Program-made: the position numbers and the translations under genes
Shown here: in pieces, positions 62,144-64,000 of the stretch
How the letters are laid out: every line of letters begins with the position of its first letter
How positions within the stretch are numbered: position 1 is the stretch's first letter
Notes under the pieces: generated by a model
Databases searched by the model: none
Told to the model about the DNA's origin: nothing
What the model saw: only the letters and a program-made list of their open reading frames with translations
Source of the DNA: an uncultured Lachnospiraceae bacterium
GTDB lineage: Bacteria > Bacillota > Clostridia > Lachnospirales > Lachnospiraceae
Assembly: GCA_910584685.1 (NCBI GenBank)
Contig: CAJUAO010000001.1
Coordinates: 62,001 to 126,000 of the forward strand
Direction: 5' to 3'
Length of the DNA stretch: 64,000 nucleotides

Positions 62144-63355
62144 CTAAAACATATTGCTGCGAATCTTTACCCTGTCACGGGTTTTTCTTCTTGTTATCTC
62201 CATAAGCATAAGCTTTGTAAAATCCACCACATTTGTATGTATTTTATCCATGCATGTATATTCAATCATTGCATTCTTAAGCCTTTCCCGGCTTTCGGCC
62301 GTTTCCATATCTATAAAATCAATAATAATTATACCTGATATATTTCTAAGAGATAAAAGCCTTGCTATCTCCTTTGCAGCCTCAAGGTTAATTGCCAAAA
62401 AGGTTTTTTCCTTATCCCTTCCCTTGTCGCATTTTCCTGAATTTACATCTATTACCGTCATGGCCTCCGTGTAATCTATAATCAGATAGCCTCCTGATTT
62501 AAGCCATATTTTTCGGCTTGTGATATCATCAAAAACCCTTTCAAGGCTGTACAGCTTATATAACGGAAGCAGCCCGTCGCTGTAAAGCTTAAGGAGTGGT
62601 TTGTCGCCGTCTGAATTATTATCCTTAAAAAGTCCTGTATCATAAAGCATATTATATATTATTTTATCGTCTGTGACAATAAGGTCATTGCCGTCATAAT
62701 CCATATCCCGTACTAATGACATAAACCCTGTATCAGCCTCGTAAAGAAGAAAATTTTTTGTCCTTGTAAATGCATTTCTGATAAGCGTATTATATTTATC
62801 AATAAGGTAATCAAGCTCTGAAAAAATCTCATCCACAGGTACGGTATATGCGTTTGTTCTTATTGTAATATCAATTTCAAAGGTATATGAATTATCTGTC
62901 ATATGCCTCATTAAAAGAGCCGTTAAGCTTTTTTTATAGCCGTTATCCCTTATCTTCTTTGAAAAGCCTATATTACCGCCGCCGTGGCTAATCGCCACGT
63001 ATCTTCCTGAAAGCTCAAATTTTGTGGTGCAGACAGGATTTTTAGTTTTTACTCCCTCCTTGGAAATTTGTATAATAATTCTGTCGCCGCAGCAGATTTT
63101 ATCAGTATTTTTTTTGTTTAAAAACACAGGCTTTACGTTTTGTGAAAGATGTAAATAAGCCTTTTTTCCCTGTTCATATTCTACAAAGGCGCAATTAATG
63201 TTTTTTACAATGTCATTAACGTAGCCTACGTATATATTGCCGAGAACAGACTTTTCATCATCATAAAAAACATCGCATTTTACGGCGGTATCATTTGAAA
63301 ACAGACAATATGCCACTCCGTTATTTACTCTGGTAATAACTGTTTTTTTATTCAT
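62144..63355 (-). CDS. rng: Ribonuclease E/G family endoribonuclease (short form)
   Basis: The 403-aa protein has an S1-like N-terminal part (LGNIYVGYVNDIVKNINCAFVE, KAYLHLSQN), then the catalytic core with the Asp pair in AMTVIDVNSGK and IIIIDFIDM. The Zn-link Cys motif and the C-terminal small domain of canonical RNase G are missing: the chain ends at TRRKTRDRVKIRSNMF. The neighbourhood (upstream of rplU and after the TIGR03936-type gene) is the standard one. It is 20 bp downstream of the partial gene. Confidence 0.9.
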   Translation of the reverse strand: MNKKTVITRVNNGVAYCLFSNDTAVKCDVFYDDEKSVLGNIYVGYVNDIVKNINCAFVEYEQGKKAYLHLSQNVKPVFLNKKNTDKICCGDRIIIQISKEGVKTKNPVCTTKFELSGRYVAISHGGGNIGFSKKIRDNGYKKSLTALLMRHMTDNSYTFEIDITIRTNAYTVPVDEIFSELDYLIDKYNTLIRNAFTRTKNFLLYEADTGFMSLVRDMDYDGNDLIVTDDKIIYNMLYDTGLFKDNNSDGDKPLLKLYSDGLLPLYKLYSLERVFDDITSRKIWLKSGGYLIIDYTEAMTVIDVNSGKCDKGRDKEKTFLAINLEAAKEIARLLSLRNISGIIIIDFIDMETAESRERLKNAMIEYTCMDKIHTNVVDFTKLMLMEITRRKTRDRVKIRSNMF

Positions 63356-63375
63356 AGCTTCCTCACATGTGTTAA

Positions 63376-64000
63376 TTATATTATATCATCCCCAAAGGCT
63401 TCCAATGGAATATAACCCTTGTCATTTATTCCGTACACCTCAAGCCTTGTGTAAATAAATGTAAAGGGAGGCGGCTCAAAATTAATATATTTACAGAAGG
63501 CCTCCATTACAAGCTCCGGCTTAATATTTGTGACGCTTCCGCAGGACAGCCTTATTGTTAATTTTTCGTTGTCACCTCCAAATTTATATATATAAGGCTT
63601 TATATCCGTTTCAATTTGGCTTTTCTTCGTTTCCTTAAGGACTGTTATTTTATCCGATGAATTTATAAACAATGTAAATTCCCTTAAAAAATCAAAGGAA
63701 ACAGGTCTTTTGCCCTCTCTTAATTCAATCATATAGTCGGCGGCCGCCACGCTTGCCATGGCATTTCCCGCATTGTCTGAAAGCCTGCGGTAGCTTAATA
63801 TCTCCAAATCATCTACATTTGCGTCATTCATGCGTTTAATGGCTTCTCTTGACGAGAACGTGGAATTTACCTCAATATCCACATATTCGCCCTCGCTTAA
63901 CATTCCTACTCCAAGGGGCTGCGCAAAGGATAGCTTCTGGTGGGGATTAAAGCCTTCAGAATATGCAATATCTATGCCGGCGCGTCGTATAAGCTTTTGA
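63376..64000 (-). CDS. DUF2344/TIGR03936 family radical-SAM-associated protein (5' end beyond the window)
   Basis: The reading frame stays open to the right edge. Upstream of the internal Met it reads KLIRRAGIDIAYSEGFNPHQ and on to SFAQPLGVGM, the signature block of this family. The rest (YVDIEVNSTFSSREAIKRMN) agrees. About 35 N-terminal residues are inside the window before the Met at 63903, and more must lie outside. In many Firmicutes the domain is fused or adjacent to a radical-SAM protein and followed by RNase G and rplU, as here. The function is unknown, and a role in tRNA or ribosome modification has been suggested from context only. Confidence 0.9.
   Translation of the reverse strand, partial: QKLIRRAGIDIAYSEGFNPHQKLSFAQPLGVGMLSEGEYVDIEVNSTFSSREAIKRMNDANVDDLEILSYRRLSDNAGNAMASVAAADYMIELREGKRPVSFDFLREFTLFINSSDKITVLKETKKSQIETDIKPYIYKFGGDNEKLTIRLSCGSVTNIKPELVMEAFCKYINFEPPPFTFIYTRLEVYGINDKGYIPLEAFGDDII

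Overview
The window is chromosomal DNA of an AT-rich, spore-forming, anaerobic Firmicute, most likely a member of the Lachnospiraceae or a near relative. The evidence is gene content and order: an Rnf complex in the clostridial order C-D-G-E-A-B, an alpha/beta-type small acid-soluble spore protein, mreBCD-PBP2-minCDE-rodA-mgsA, sepF-ylmH, lexA with Gram-positive SOS boxes, and rplU-prp-rpmA-obg with an N-terminally extended L27. I see no rRNA, tRNA, CRISPR array, prophage or classical insertion sequence.

Layout. 1-2.2 kb: the 3' end of murF and two membrane proteins (a cellulose-binding-like surface protein and a zinc-ribbon protein). 2.2-3.7 kb: a spore SASP gene convergent with a YprB-like exonuclease. 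4.0-9.1 kb: the rnfCDGEAB operon. 9.1-10.3 kb: a gene-free stretch holding two copies, in opposite orientation, of a large palindromic element of about 310-330 bp, next to a PD-(D/E)XK (Rpn/transposase-like) nuclease gene. 11.6-19.8 kb: a DUF6062-like protein, two paralogous oversized ECF sigma factors (545 and 557 aa) and a heterodimeric ABC exporter, followed by a site that carries the flanks of the palindromic element without its hairpin. 20-27.8 kb: a TPR-DUF4037-DUF4125 fusion, mutL, miaA, a methionine-gamma-lyase-family PLP enzyme and radC. 27.8-36.5 kb: cell-shape and division-site genes, then mgsA. 36.9-49.2 kb: HlyD-like adaptor, yggS, sepF, ylmH, aroB, lspA, rluD, a cytidylate-kinase-like protein, a phospholipid block (flippase-like, pssA, psd), a secreted polysaccharide-lyase/ricin-lectin protein and a small membrane protein. 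49.4-53.5 kb: a TtcA-like PP-loop protein, a XerS-like recombinase, an alpha-barrel-like protein, and the divergent yneA-like/lexA pair with LexA boxes. 53.7-64 kb, all on the minus strand: rsfS, yqeK, nadD, yhbY, obg, rpmA, prp, rplU with its leader, a lipoprotein, a leucine-rich-repeat protein, a Sel1-repeat protein, RNase G and a DUF2344-family gene that runs off the end.

Most of the window is conserved housekeeping DNA. The part most worth a second look is the family of large palindromes at 9.15-10.2 kb with its hairpin-less relative at 19.83 kb. Within each copy the outer arms are perfect inverted repeats (73 and 82 bp). Between the copies those arms have diverged clearly, while the imperfect inner portion is about 85% identical by eye. 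All three sites lie just downstream of a gene and in the same orientation as it. The second candidate is the module of two giant sigma factors plus an ABC exporter.
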